64,000 bases of DNA from Bradyrhizobium sp. CCGB01 (GTDB lineage Bacteria; Pseudomonadota; Alphaproteobacteria; Rhizobiales; Xanthobacteraceae), in the NCBI RefSeq assembly GCF_024199795.1, contig NZ_JANADK010000001.1:3410001-3474000 (forward strand), read 5' to 3'. Position 1 is the stretch's first letter; each line of letters opens with the position of its first letter. The notes beneath the pieces were generated by a model. That model was not told the origin of the DNA and did no database searches. It saw nothing but the letters and a program-made list of their open reading frames with translations. The position numbers and the translations under genes were made by a program. Below, piece by piece: positions 50,622 through 61,788 of this stretch.

Positions 50622-51968
50622 ATGAAATATCAGACCCAGAAAGTCGCGATGCTGTATTTCTACGGCGCGCTGACCCTGTTCCTGGCCCAGGTCCTGTTTG
50701 GCCTCCTCGCCGGAACCATCTACGTCCTGCCCAACACGCTGTCGGTGCTGCTGCCGTTCAACATCGTCAGGATGATTCACACCAATGCGCTGATCGTGTG
50801 GTCGCTGATCGGCTTCATGGGCGCGACCTACTTCCTGCTGCCCGAGGAAACCGAGACCGAGCTTTACAGCCCGCTTCTGGCAAAGATCCAGTTCTGGATG
50901 TTCTTCGGCGCGGCGGGTGTGGCCGTGGTTGGCTATCTCTTCCACTACCACGAGGGCCGTGAGTTCCTCGAGCAGCCCTTCATCATCAAGGTCGGCATCG
51001 TCGTCGTCTGCCTGATGTTCCTGTTCAACGTCACCATGACGGCGCTGAAGGGCCGCAAGACCACGGTCACCAACATCCTGTTGTTCGGCCTGTGGGGCGT
51101 TGCGATCTTCTTCCTGTTCGCCTTCTACAACCCGGCCAATCTCGCGGTCGACAAGATGTACTGGTGGTACGTCGTCCATCTCTGGGTCGAAGGCGTCTGG
51201 GAGCTGATCATGGCCTCCGTGCTCGCTTATCTCATGATCAAGCTCAACGGCATCGATCGCGAAGTGGTCGAGAAGTGGCTCTACGTGATCATCGGCCTTG
51301 CGCTGTTCTCGGGGATTCTCGGCACCGGCCACCATTTCTACTGGATCGGCGCGCCCGGCTACTGGCAGTGGATCGGCTCGCTGTTCTCGACGCTCGAGGT
51401 CGCGCCGTTCTTCACCATGGTGATCTTCACGGTGCAGATGACATGGAAGGCCGGCCGCAAGCATCCGAACCGCGCGGCGCTGCTGTGGTCGGTCGGCTGC
51501 TCGGTGATGGCGTTCCTCGGCGCCGGCGTCTGGGGCTTCCTGCACACGCTGTCCTCGGTGAACTACTACACCCACGGCACGCAGGTCACCGCCGCGCATG
51601 GCCATCTCGCCTTCTTCGGCGCCTATGTGATGCTGAACCTGTCGGTGATGGCCTATGCGATACCGCAGATCAAGGGACGTGCGCCCTATAACCAGTGGCT
51701 CAGCATGACCAGCTTCTGGATCATGTGCACGGCGATGACGACCATGACTTTCGCACTGACCTTTGCCGGCGTGATCCAGGTCCATCTCCAGCGCGTGCTC
51801 GGCCAGAGCTACATGGACGTGCAGGACCAGCTTGCCTTCTTCTATTGGGTGCGGCTCGGCTCCGGCGTGTTCGTCGCGATCTCTGCGCTGATGTTCGTCT
51901 GGGCGGTGCTGGTGCCGGGTCGCGAGAAGCCGGCAACCATTCCCGCCGCGCTGCAGCCGGCCGAGTAA
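50622..51968 (+). CDS. norB: Nitric oxide reductase subunit B
   Basis: Catalytic heme-copper-type subunit reducing two NO to N2O in the inner membrane (448 residues, about twelve hydrophobic segments). Heme and FeB ligand histidines are seen in VRMIHTNALIVWSLIGFMGA, WWYVVHLWVEGVWELIMASV, TGHHFYWIG and THGTQVTAAHGHLAFFGAYV. Glutamates typical of cNOR are in VEGVWELI and LEVAPFFTM. At this length it is the NorC-dependent cNOR, not the longer quinol type. Confidence 0.97.
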   Translation: MKYQTQKVAMLYFYGALTLFLAQVLFGLLAGTIYVLPNTLSVLLPFNIVRMIHTNALIVWSLIGFMGATYFLLPEETETELYSPLLAKIQFWMFFGAAGVAVVGYLFHYHEGREFLEQPFIIKVGIVVVCLMFLFNVTMTALKGRKTTVTNILLFGLWGVAIFFLFAFYNPANLAVDKMYWWYVVHLWVEGVWELIMASVLAYLMIKLNGIDREVVEKWLYVIIGLALFSGILGTGHHFYWIGAPGYWQWIGSLFSTLEVAPFFTMVIFTVQMTWKAGRKHPNRAALLWSVGCSVMAFLGAGVWGFLHTLSSVNYYTHGTQVTAAHGHLAFFGAYVMLNLSVMAYAIPQIKGRAPYNQWLSMTSFWIMCTAMTTMTFALTFAGVIQVHLQRVLGQSYMDVQDQLAFFYWVRLGSGVFVAISALMFVWAVLVPGREKPATIPAALQPAE

Positions 51969-51975
51969 ACGCGAT

Positions 51976-52000
51976 GGCGGCCGCGCATGTCGCGGCCGCC
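51976..52000 (+). other. Perfect 10-bp hairpin between norB and norQ
   Basis: GGCGGCCGCG (51976-51985) and CGCGGCCGCC (51991-52000) flank a CATGT loop eight bases after the norB stop. No U-tract follows. It could protect the 3' end of norCB mRNA or lower expression of norQD. Confidence 0.55.
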
Positions 52001-52027
52001 GTTCCCAATGATTTCCGGAGAATGACC

Positions 52028-52840
52028 ATGACAGCAGCACTTCACGCCCTGGCGGCACCCGCGCCCGAGCTTCCGGCTTACGTTCCGAGCGGCAACGAAT
52101 GCGCGCTGTTCGAGCACGCCTGGCGGCATCGGTTGCCGGTTCTCCTCAAGGGGCCGACCGGCTGCGGCAAGACACGCTTCGTCGCCCACATGGCGGCGCG
52201 GCTGGGGTTGCCGCTTCATACCGTCGCCTGCCACGACGATCTCACCGCGGCGGATCTCACCGGCCGTTACCTGCTGAGAGGCGGCGACACCGTGTGGACC
52301 GACGGTCCGTTGACGCGCGCGGTGCGCGAAGGCGGCATCTGCTATCTCGACGAGGTGGTGGAGGCGCGCAAGGACGTCACGGTGGTGCTGCATCCGCTCA
52401 CCGACGACCGCCGCATCCTGCCGCTGGAGCGCACCGGCGAGGAGCTGGCTGCGCCGAAGAGCTTCATGCTCGTGGTCTCCTACAATCCCGGTTACCAGAC
52501 TTTGCTGAAGGCGCTGAAGCCGTCGACGCGGCAGCGCTTCGTCGCCATCGAATTCGGGTTCCTGCCGCTCGAGCAGGAGATCGCGGTGGTCGCGGCCGAG
52601 AGCGGGCTCGCGCCCGACTATGTCAGGCCGCTGGTACTGCTAGCCGGTCGGCTGCGGGCGCTGAAGGGACACGATCTGGAGGAGGGCGTCTCGACCCGTC
52701 TCGTCGTCTATTGCGCCACCCTGATTGCCGCCGGAGCCTCGATCGCCGATGCCGTGCTGGCCGGCATGATCGAACCGCTAACCGATGACGCCGACGTCAA
52801 GGCAGCCCTGCTCGACGTCGCACGCGCCGTGATCTCCTGA
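52028..52840 (+). CDS. norQ: NorQ, MoxR-type AAA+ ATPase for NOR activation
   Basis: An AAA+ chaperone that works with NorD to insert the non-heme iron of NorB. About 270 residues: Walker A LLKGPTGCGKTRFVAHMAAR at about residue 42, TVACHDDLTAADLTGRYLLR, Walker B GGICYLDEVVEA, sensor VVSYNPGYQTLLKALKPSTR (with arginine finger). These match NorQ/CbbQ closely. ATG 52028 has CCGGAGA seven bases upstream; ATG 52022 is too close to that site. Confidence 0.95.
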   Translation: MTAALHALAAPAPELPAYVPSGNECALFEHAWRHRLPVLLKGPTGCGKTRFVAHMAARLGLPLHTVACHDDLTAADLTGRYLLRGGDTVWTDGPLTRAVREGGICYLDEVVEARKDVTVVLHPLTDDRRILPLERTGEELAAPKSFMLVVSYNPGYQTLLKALKPSTRQRFVAIEFGFLPLEQEIAVVAAESGLAPDYVRPLVLLAGRLRALKGHDLEEGVSTRLVVYCATLIAAGASIADAVLAGMIEPLTDDADVKAALLDVARAVIS

Positions 52841-52850
52841 GGGTGATGCG

Positions 52851-54770
52851 ATGCTCGATTTCCTCGAGCTTGAAGAGACGGTCGGTCGCGCCTGGCATCG
52901 TCTGGTCGGCGGCACCGCGAGCTATCCGGTTCATGCCGAGCATGCGGTGACGCTGTCGGAAGTTCGCAGCCGGATCGCGATCATGTTCCGCGCGCTTGGC
53001 GGCGAGGCGGGCGTGCAGATCGCGAGCGCCGGGGCCCGCCGGGCGGGGCACCGGCTCGGATGGCGGCAGCGCATCGGGCTCGGCGACGAGCGCCTGGAGC
53101 AACCGGGGCGCGATGCCGCGACGATCTTCCTGCCCGACAGCATCGCGATCTTCGCCGATCGCGGGCTGAATGCTGCGCTGTACCGCTGGCTGGCCGCGTG
53201 GTTTGCTTTTGCACCGGTCGACGCAATCGCGGAGGCCGATCCGTTGCGGCGCGATCTGTTGATGCTGCGGCGGGCCAGCGAGATCGCGGTGCTTGTGCTG
53301 ACGGAATGTCCCGGTCTTGCCGAAGATTACGCACGGCTCGCAGCGGAAACGGCCATGGCGCGGCCGCGCCGCCCGGTGCCGCACATCGAGCAGGACATGG
53401 AGCAGATCGTGCTCGCTCTGCTCGGCGCCGATACGCCGCCGGTGGGAAAGCTGTGGCCGGCGATGATGGGGACAGGGCCGCTGCCGGACAAGGCGCCGCC
53501 GGGCTATCATTCGATCCTGGCATGCCCGCTCTGGGGTGACTGCTGGACGCGTGAGCTCTCGCCCGCGCATGCGGCTGAGGACGAACGCGCACCGGGCGCA
53601 GAGGCCGCCGCGAAGGATGATCGCAAGCGCTTCGCCGTGCGCGAGCGCGAAGACGGCGCCAACCGCCGCGATCCCTTCGTGCTCAATCGGTTCGAGAAGA
53701 TCCTCGCGATGGCCGAGATGGTCAATGTCGACCGCCCGGATGACGACAGCGAGGACGAGGATGCGCAGAAGGCCGCCGATGATCTCGAGGAGATCACGCT
53801 CAGTCGCCGCAACGGCAAGCCGGCGAGCCGGCTCAAATTCGATCTCGATCTGCCGCCGGAAGCGCTCGATGCCTCTCGGTTGAATGCCGATCTCACCTAT
53901 CCCGAATGGGACTACCGCAGCAGCTGCTATCTGCCTGATCATTGCCGCGTGCTCGCGGGCGCGGCGCCCGAGCTGGGCGAGACCTGGGCGCCCGACGAGA
54001 CGATGCGCCGCCACATCCGCCAGGTACGCCGCCGCTTCGAGATTTTGCGGCCGCGCCACGAATTGATGCGCGCGCAAGCCGATGGTCATGACCTCGACCT
54101 CGACGCGCTCGTGCGTGCGCGCTGCGATCTCCGCGCCGGAAGTGGCGGAGGCGGTCTCGATCGCGTCCATGTGGCAATGCGACCGCGAGGGGACGATCTT
54201 GCCGTCACGCTGCTCGTCGACGTCTCGCTCTCGACGGACGCCTGGGTCGACGGCTATCGGGTGCTCGACGTCGAGAAGGAAGCGCTGCTCGTGCTTGCCC
54301 ATGGGCTGTCGGCCTGCGGCGATCACCACAGCATCCTCACCTTCACCTCGCGCCGGCGTTCCTGGGTGCGGCTCGAAACCGTCAAGGCTTTCGGCGAGCC
54401 GATGAGCGGGGCGGTGGAACGCCGCATCGGCGCACTGAAGCCTGGCTACTACACGCGGATCGGCGCGGCGGTGCGCCACGCCGCGGCCGAGCTGGCGCGC
54501 CAGCCGCAGCGCAAGAAGCTGCTGCTCGTCCTCACCGACGGCAAGCCGAACGATGTCGACCATTACGAGGGACGCTTCGCGGTCGAAGACACGCGGAAAG
54601 CCGTGCAGGAAGCGCGCCGGCTCGGCATCGCGGTCTTCGGCGTGACGGTCGATGTCGCCGCGCAATCCTATTTTCCGACGCTGTTCGGCCGCAGCGGCTA
54701 CGCCATCGTCGGCAATATCCGCCGGTTGCCTGCTGCGCTGCCGGCGATCTATCGGCAGGTGGCCCATTGA
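52851..54770 (+). CDS. norD: NorD, VWA-domain protein for NOR activation
   Basis: Partner of NorQ in maturing nitric oxide reductase (639 residues, standard length). The C-terminal von Willebrand A domain begins DDLAVTLLVDVSLSTDAWVD with the MIDAS motif DVSLST near residue 456 and continues LLVLTDGKPNDVDHYEGRFA. An acidic stretch, DRPDDDSEDEDAQKAADDLE, lies in the middle. It starts 10 bases after norQ and ends the operon. Confidence 0.94.
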   Translation: MLDFLELEETVGRAWHRLVGGTASYPVHAEHAVTLSEVRSRIAIMFRALGGEAGVQIASAGARRAGHRLGWRQRIGLGDERLEQPGRDAATIFLPDSIAIFADRGLNAALYRWLAAWFAFAPVDAIAEADPLRRDLLMLRRASEIAVLVLTECPGLAEDYARLAAETAMARPRRPVPHIEQDMEQIVLALLGADTPPVGKLWPAMMGTGPLPDKAPPGYHSILACPLWGDCWTRELSPAHAAEDERAPGAEAAAKDDRKRFAVREREDGANRRDPFVLNRFEKILAMAEMVNVDRPDDDSEDEDAQKAADDLEEITLSRRNGKPASRLKFDLDLPPEALDASRLNADLTYPEWDYRSSCYLPDHCRVLAGAAPELGETWAPDETMRRHIRQVRRRFEILRPRHELMRAQADGHDLDLDALVRARCDLRAGSGGGGLDRVHVAMRPRGDDLAVTLLVDVSLSTDAWVDGYRVLDVEKEALLVLAHGLSACGDHHSILTFTSRRRSWVRLETVKAFGEPMSGAVERRIGALKPGYYTRIGAAVRHAAAELARQPQRKKLLLVLTDGKPNDVDHYEGRFAVEDTRKAVQEARRLGIAVFGVTVDVAAQSYFPTLFGRSGYAIVGNIRRLPAALPAIYRQVAH

Positions 54771-54844
54771 ACCAGAGAGGATCCGCCGCGCGTCTTCGCC
54801 GGTGAACTATTGCTCAATGAATGGGTATATGATCGAATGGCCGG

Positions 54845-55510
54845 ATGGACCAAAGCCGGCAAAGGCCCGATCTTGTCATCTTCGACTGCGACGGCGTGCT
54901 CGTCGACAGCGAGCTGCTGAGCTGCCAGTGCCTGTCGGACGAGCTGTCCGGATTTGGGATATCGCTGACACTTGTAGAGGCGCTGGAACTCTTTCTCGGA
55001 CGCAGCACCAGCGCGATCACGCAGCATTATCGTGAGCTCGGCCAGGCAGTGCCGGTCGACTTTCCCGTCCGGCTGAAGTCGCGGGTGCTGGCCGCCTTCG
55101 AGAAGGCGCTCCACCCGATTCCAGATATCGATACCTTGTTGTCCGGCCTGCGTGTGCCCAATTGCGTGGCCTCGTCGAGTGATCTCGACCGCGTCGCGCT
55201 GTCGCTGAGGGTGACCGGCCTCATGCCGCATTTCGGCGACCGGATCTACACGGCGCAGATGGTCACGCGCGGCAAGCCCGCGCCGGATCTCTTTCTCCAC
55301 GCGGCGGAGAAAATGGGCGCGCAGCCCGCGCGCACGCTGGTGATCGAGGACAGCGTCAGTGGTGTGCTGGCCGCGAAGGCTGCCGGCATGACCGTCTGGG
55401 GATTTGTCGGTGGCAGCCATTATCGCCGGCGCGACGGGCGGGCTATATTGTCCGAAGCCGGGGCCGATCGGGTCTTCGCGCAGATGAGCGATTTCTGGAA
55501 GGAGGCGTGA
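54845..55510 (+). CDS. HAD-superfamily sugar-phosphate phosphatase / phosphoglucomutase-like
   Basis: A 221-residue HAD hydrolase with the nucleophile/acid pair D14-x-D16 in LVIFDCDGVLVDSELLSCQC, cap domain (residues about 25-85), motif II VASSSDLDRVAL, and motifs III/IV RGKPAPDLFLHAAE and VIEDSVSGVLAAKAAGM. It belongs to the group that includes 6-phosphogluconate and polyol-phosphate phosphatases. Its stop overlaps the SorC-type regulator start (GTGA), and similar phosphatases accompany rhizobial sorbitol/mannitol genes, so a sugar- or polyol-phosphate substrate is likely. Confidence 0.85.
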   Translation: MDQSRQRPDLVIFDCDGVLVDSELLSCQCLSDELSGFGISLTLVEALELFLGRSTSAITQHYRELGQAVPVDFPVRLKSRVLAAFEKALHPIPDIDTLLSGLRVPNCVASSSDLDRVALSLRVTGLMPHFGDRIYTAQMVTRGKPAPDLFLHAAEKMGAQPARTLVIEDSVSGVLAAKAAGMTVWGFVGGSHYRRRDGRAILSEAGADRVFAQMSDFWKEA

Positions 55511-56469
55511 CGCCTGCCATGGCCGCCGAGAACGAAAAATCGAGACTCGACGATGCCGCGCGGGCCGGCTGGCTCTATTTCATAGCCGGTCACACCCAGG
55601 ACGAGATCGCAAAGATGCTCCAGGTCTCGCGGGCCTCCGCGCAGCGGCTGGTCTCGCTGTGCCTCGCCGAGCGTCTCATCACCTTCCGGCTCGAGCATCC
55701 CATCGCCGCCTGCATGGAACTTGCTGCGCGGTTGAAGGAGCGGTTCAATCTGGTCCATTGCGAGGTTGTGCCGGCCGATCCGGCGGCGCCGCAGGCCACA
55801 GCGGGCATCGCCGAACGCTGCGCCAACCTGCTGGATTCGACGCTCCGCTCGGAGACGCCGGTCATCGTCGCGCTCGGCACGGGGCGGGCGGTACGCGCCG
55901 CCGTCGAGCGCGTCACGCCGATCGACCGGCCCAACCACCAGATCGTTTCGCTGGTCGGCAACATCTCCGCCGACGGCTCGGCGAGCTTCTACGATACCGT
56001 CGGCCGGCTCGCCGACCGCACCGGCGCGCGGCACTACCCGATGCCGCTGCCGTTCCTGATGTCGTCGGAGGACGAGCGCAACAAGATGGTGCGCATCGAG
56101 CCGATCGCAAAGGTGAAGGCGGTCGCGGTGAAGGCGGACTTGCGCCTCGTCGGCATCGGCCAGATGGACCAGAAGGCGCAGATCCATGTCGACGGATTCG
56201 TCACCCGCGACGAATTGTTCGAGATGATGCGGCAGGGGGCGATCGGCGAGATCACCGGCTGGGCCTATGATTCCAAGGGCCGCCTGCTCAAGGCCGGCAC
56301 CAACAAGCGCCTCACCAGCATCCCGCCGGAAGTACCGGCCAAGACCACGACGATCGGCGCCGCGGTCGGTGCGGCCAAGGTGTCGGCGATCGCGGCTGCA
56401 CTGAACGGGCACCTGATCAACGGCCTGATCACGGACGAGGCGACGGCAAGGGCGATTCTGGAACGGTAG
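55507..56469 (+). CDS. SorC/DeoR-type sugar-binding transcriptional regulator
   Basis: A 320-residue regulator with an N-terminal HTH (YFIAGHTQDEIAKMLQVSRA, then SAQRLVSLCLAERLI) and a large C-terminal sugar-binding domain of isomerase fold (VIVALGTGRAVRAAVERVTP, LVGNISADGS and YDSKGRLLKAGTNKRLTSIP). Effectors of this family are phosphorylated or free sugars and polyols. The start is GTG 55507 on the HAD stop, or ATG 55519. It lies directly upstream of the polyol importer and probably binds the tandem palindromes before it. Confidence 0.88.
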   Translation: MTPAMAAENEKSRLDDAARAGWLYFIAGHTQDEIAKMLQVSRASAQRLVSLCLAERLITFRLEHPIAACMELAARLKERFNLVHCEVVPADPAAPQATAGIAERCANLLDSTLRSETPVIVALGTGRAVRAAVERVTPIDRPNHQIVSLVGNISADGSASFYDTVGRLADRTGARHYPMPLPFLMSSEDERNKMVRIEPIAKVKAVAVKADLRLVGIGQMDQKAQIHVDGFVTRDELFEMMRQGAIGEITGWAYDSKGRLLKAGTNKRLTSIPPEVPAKTTTIGAAVGAAKVSAIAAALNGHLINGLITDEATARAILER

Positions 56470-56487
56470 GGGCGAGCTCGCCACTTG

Positions 56488-56656
56488 CCCCGCTGTCATC
56501 GTCCGCCTCGTGCGCAATTGCGCACCGGGGCGGACGATCCAGTACGCCGCGGCTTCACTTGGGGCAAACCAATAGACGACACGGAGTACTGGATGCCCCG
56601 CCTGAGCCTGTCATCGGGCTCGCCGAAGGCGAGACCCGGTGGCGGGGCATGACAGC
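56488..56656. repeat. Bradyrhizobium-type intergenic palindromic repeat
   Basis: The left unit has CCCCGCTGTCATCGTCCGCC and GGCGGACGATCCAGTACGCC; the right unit has GAGTACTGGATGCCCCGCC and GGCGGGGCATGACAGC. TGTCAT and ATGACA close both ends. The internal GTACTGGAT and CCAGTAC segments are shared with the element at 28607-28721. Confidence 0.7.
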
Positions 56657-56731
56657 TTGGGCGGGGCTGCGACCTCTCATCCACTCCCGCACCGCAGCAC
56701 TCATAAGTTGCGGGAACGCGCGCGCGACTGC

Positions 56732-56760
56732 TTGACAATCCCAGGCCTTGAGTTGAACAT
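56732..56760 (+). promoter_or_regulatory. Candidate promoter of the polyol importer operon
   Basis: A perfect TTGACA (56732-56737) and GAACAT (56755-56760), 17 bases apart, fit a housekeeping sigma promoter with a weak -10. The -10 overlaps the first operator palindrome, so a bound SorC-type regulator would cover it. Confidence 0.5.
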
Positions 56761-56787
56761 ACGCTCAACGCGTGGGCATATGCTCAA
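56753..56787. promoter_or_regulatory. Tandem palindromic operators for the SorC-type regulator (candidate)
   Basis: Box 1 (56753-56768, TTGAACATACGCTCAA) and box 2 (56772-56787, GTGGGCATATGCTCAA) each match the perfect palindrome TTGAGCATATGCTCAA at 14 of 16 positions and are spaced 19 bp centre to centre. They lie between the SorC-type gene and the importer it probably controls. Confidence 0.65.
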
Positions 56788-56812
56788 AAGCGCGAGCCTT
56801 AGGGAGGTCACC

Positions 56813-58126
<1,314 letters not shown>

Positions 58127-58153
58127 ACCCGAGCTCTCCCTGAGCTCAAACTT

Positions 58154-58191
58154 GCGGCCATCCACCACCCCAGCCCCGGATGGATGGCCGC
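58154..58191 (+). terminator. Hairpin between the binding-protein and permease genes
   Basis: GCGGCCATCC (58154-58163) and GGATGGCCGC (58182-58191) pair perfectly over 10 bp with an 18-base loop, followed by CTTCTTCCC. It probably acts as a partial terminator or mRNA stabiliser after the receptor gene. Confidence 0.65.
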
Positions 58192-58219
58192 CTTCTTCCC
58201 GCAAGCGGAGAAGTTAGGG

Positions 58220-59092
58220 ATGGCAACCCGGCAGACGCAGCTTCTTGCGCGCTCGCTCCTGACGCCTGCGGTCGGGCTGCTCTTCATCTGGATGATCGTC
58301 CCGCTGGCGCTGACGATCTATTTCTCGACCCTGCATTACAGCCTGCTCGATCCCGGCTCGGAATCGTTCGTCGGGCTTGAGAACTTCCGCTACTTCCTCA
58401 CCGATCCCGCCTTCCTCGCCTCGCTCCAGAACACGCTGGTGCTGGTCGGCTCGGTGCTGGCGCTGACGATCCTACTCGGCATTCCGCTGGCGCTGCTGAT
58501 GGACCAGCCCGTGATCGGGCGCAATTTCGTCCGGCTGATGGTGATCGCGCCGTTCTTCGTGATGCCCACGGTGAGCGCGCTGGTCTGGAAGAACCTGCTC
58601 ATGCACCCGGTGTCCGGCCTGTTCGCCTGGCTCGCCTCGTTGTTCCACCTGACGCCGATCGACTGGTTCAACGACGTGCCGCTGTTTGCGGTGATCCTGA
58701 TCGTCGCCTGGCAATGGCTGCCGTTCGCGACGCTGATCCTGCTCACCGCGCTGCAATCGCTCGACGAGGAGCAGAAGGAAGCCGCCGAGATGGACGGCGC
58801 CAGTGCCGTCTCGACCTTCATCTACATCACGCTGCCGCACCTGGCGCGCCCGATCACGGTGGTGATCCTGATCGAGACCATCTTCTTGCTCACCGTGTTT
58901 GCCGAGATCTTCGTCACCACCGGCGGAGGGCCGGGGCTGCAGACCACCAACATCGCCTTCCTGATCTATTCGCAGGCGCTGATCCAGTTCGACGTCGGCA
59001 GCGCCTCCGCAGGCGGGCTCGTGGCGGTGGTGATCGCCAACATCGTCGCCTTCTTCCTCGTCCGCATCGTCGGCCGCAATCTGGAGGCTTGA
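58220..59092 (+). CDS. smoF: Polyol ABC transporter permease SmoF-like
   Basis: A six-span permease of 290 residues with LFIWMIVPLALTIYFSTLHY, MVIAPFFVMPTVSALVWKNL and the EAA loop EEQKEAAEMDGASAVSTFIY followed by ITLPHLARPITVVILIETIF. NTLVLVGSVLALTILLGIPL is also typical of sorbitol/mannitol systems. The frame extends to 58184, but that start falls within the hairpin, while ATG 58220 has GGAG nine bases upstream. Confidence 0.87.
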   Translation: MATRQTQLLARSLLTPAVGLLFIWMIVPLALTIYFSTLHYSLLDPGSESFVGLENFRYFLTDPAFLASLQNTLVLVGSVLALTILLGIPLALLMDQPVIGRNFVRLMVIAPFFVMPTVSALVWKNLLMHPVSGLFAWLASLFHLTPIDWFNDVPLFAVILIVAWQWLPFATLILLTALQSLDEEQKEAAEMDGASAVSTFIYITLPHLARPITVVILIETIFLLTVFAEIFVTTGGGPGLQTTNIAFLIYSQALIQFDVGSASAGGLVAVVIANIVAFFLVRIVGRNLEA

Positions 59093-59095
59093 AGC

Positions 59096-59926
59096 ATGGC
59101 GCGGATGGCGACGACAAGGCGGGTGGTGGTCTCGACGATCGGGGCGTGGTTCTTCGGCTTCCTGATTTTCTTCCCGATCCTCTGGATGGTGCTGGCGAGC
59201 TTCAAGACCGAGCTCGAGGCCTTCGCCGTGCCGCCGTCCTTCCTGTTCTTCCACTGGACCACGGAAAACTACGCGACCGTGCAGGAGCGTAGCGATTACT
59301 TCCATCACGCGATGAACTCGATCATCATCGCCGGCGGTTCGACTCTCATTGCGCTGCTGATCGCCATTCCCGCGGCGTGGTCGATGGCATTCTCGCCGAC
59401 CAAGCGTACCAAGGACATCCTGCTCTGGATGCTCTCGACCAAGATGATGCCGCCGGTCGGCGTGCTGGTGCCGATCTACCTGATCTTCAAGACCTTCGGC
59501 CTGCTCGATTCCCGCATCGGCCTCGTCTTCATCCTGTGTCTCGGCAATCTGCCGATCGTGATCTGGATGCTGTTCACCTATTTCAAGGAAATCCCGCGCG
59601 ACATCCTCGAAGCCGCGCGCATGGACGGCGCCACCATCGGCCGCGAGCTCGTCTATGTGCTGACGCCGATGGCGATCCCGGGGCTGGCCTCGACCTTGCT
59701 GCTGAATCTCATCCTCGCCTGGAACGAGGCGTTCTGGACGCTCAATCTGTCGACCTCGAACGCCGCGCCGCTCACGACCTTCATCGCCTCCTATTCGAGC
59801 CCGGAAGGGCTGTTCTGGGCCAAGCTGTCGGCGGCCTCGACGCTGGCAATCGCGCCCATTCTCGTCCTCGGTTGGTTCAGCCAGAAGCAGCTCGTGCGCG
59901 GGCTCACCTTTGGCGCGGTGAAGTAG
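59096..59926 (+). CDS. smoG: Polyol ABC transporter permease SmoG-like
   Basis: Second permease, 276 residues, six hydrophobic segments. The EAA loop is [20 protein letters not shown] followed by [26 protein letters not shown]-type partner contacts are replaced here by [20 protein letters not shown], the typical SmoG/MtlG sequence. It starts three bases after smoF and ends ten bases before the ATPase gene. Confidence 0.88.
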   Translation: MARMATTRRVVVSTIGAWFFGFLIFFPILWMVLASFKTELEAFAVPPSFLFFHWTTENYATVQERSDYFHHAMNSIIIAGGSTLIALLIAIPAAWSMAFSPTKRTKDILLWMLSTKMMPPVGVLVPIYLIFKTFGLLDSRIGLVFILCLGNLPIVIWMLFTYFKEIPRDILEAARMDGATIGRELVYVLTPMAIPGLASTLLLNLILAWNEAFWTLNLSTSNAAPLTTFIASYSSPEGLFWAKLSAASTLAIAPILVLGWFSQKQLVRGLTFGAVK

Positions 59927-59936
59927 AGGGGCTGCC

Positions 59937-60944
<1,008 letters not shown>

Positions 60945-60975
60945 CAAGAAACGGCAAGAAAACGGAAAGACCACC

Positions 60976-61749
60976 ATGTACCTGGAAAAATTCAAGCTGA
61001 ACGGCAAGACCGCGTTCATCACCGGCGGGGGGCAGGGCATCGGCCTTGGCTGCGCCGAAGCGCTGGCCGAAGCCGGCGCAAAGGTCATCATCGGCGACCG
61101 CGACAGCAAGGTCGCCAATGACGCGAAAGCCGACTTGAAGGCGAAGGGTTATGACATCGAGACCGCGATCATGGACGTCACCGACACCAAGCGCGTGGCG
61201 GAGGTCGCCAACGACCTCGTCGCCCGCCACGGCAAGGTCGACATCCTCGTCAACAATGCCGGCATTGCCCGTAGCGAGACGCCGGCCGAGACCGTCACCG
61301 ACGAGCACTGGCTCAACGTCATCGACGTCAACCTCAACGGCACCTTCTGGTGCTGCCGCGAGTTCGGCAAGCACATGCTGAAGGCGAAGAGCGGCGCCAT
61401 CGTCAATGTCGGTTCGATGTCCGGCTTCATCGTCAACAAGCCGCAGGAACAGTGTTTCTACAACGCCTCGAAGGCCGGTGTGCACCATCTCACAAAATCG
61501 CTTGCCGCCGAATGGGGCGCGCGCGGCATCCGCGTCAATGCGGTGGCGCCGACCTATATCGAGACGCCGCTCAATGCGTTCGTGAAGAGCAACGCCAAGA
61601 TGTACGACGCCTGGATCGGTGGAACCCCAATGGCGCGGATGGGGCAGGTCGAGGAAATCGCTTCGGTCGTGCTGTTCCTCGCTTCCGAGGCCGCGAGCCT
61701 GATGACCGGCAGCATCGTGCTGGTGGATGGCGGCTACACTTGCTGGTAG
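60976..61749 (+). CDS. SDR-family polyol dehydrogenase
   Basis: NAD-dependent oxidation of a polyol to a ketose is predicted (257 residues). NAD motif TGGGQGIGLGCAEALAEAGA, VDILVNNAGIARSETPAE, catalytic Ser in NVGSMSGFIVNKPQ, Tyr162 and Lys166 in YNASKAGVHHLTKS, and the C-terminus MTGSIVLVDGGYTCW. MSGFIVNKPQ and DGGYTxW are shared with galactitol/D-arabitol dehydrogenases of Rhodobacter type; it is not the SmoS sorbitol dehydrogenase subfamily. ATG 60976 is chosen over the long upstream frame. A D-ribulokinase-like gene follows, so ribitol or D-arabitol is a good candidate substrate. Confidence 0.85.
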   Translation: MYLEKFKLNGKTAFITGGGQGIGLGCAEALAEAGAKVIIGDRDSKVANDAKADLKAKGYDIETAIMDVTDTKRVAEVANDLVARHGKVDILVNNAGIARSETPAETVTDEHWLNVIDVNLNGTFWCCREFGKHMLKAKSGAIVNVGSMSGFIVNKPQEQCFYNASKAGVHHLTKSLAAEWGARGIRVNAVAPTYIETPLNAFVKSNAKMYDAWIGGTPMARMGQVEEIASVVLFLASEAASLMTGSIVLVDGGYTCW

Positions 61750-61788
61750 GCTTGCGTCAAAACTGACGGAAAGCGACCGGGAGCGACA

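Larger units (their letters stand above)
56470..56812. other. Intergenic region before the polyol importer operon
   Basis: A 343-base gap holding a palindromic repeat (56488-56656), a TTGACA -35 candidate (56732-56737) and two tandem operator-like palindromes (56753-56787). I see no gene in it. Confidence 0.6.
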
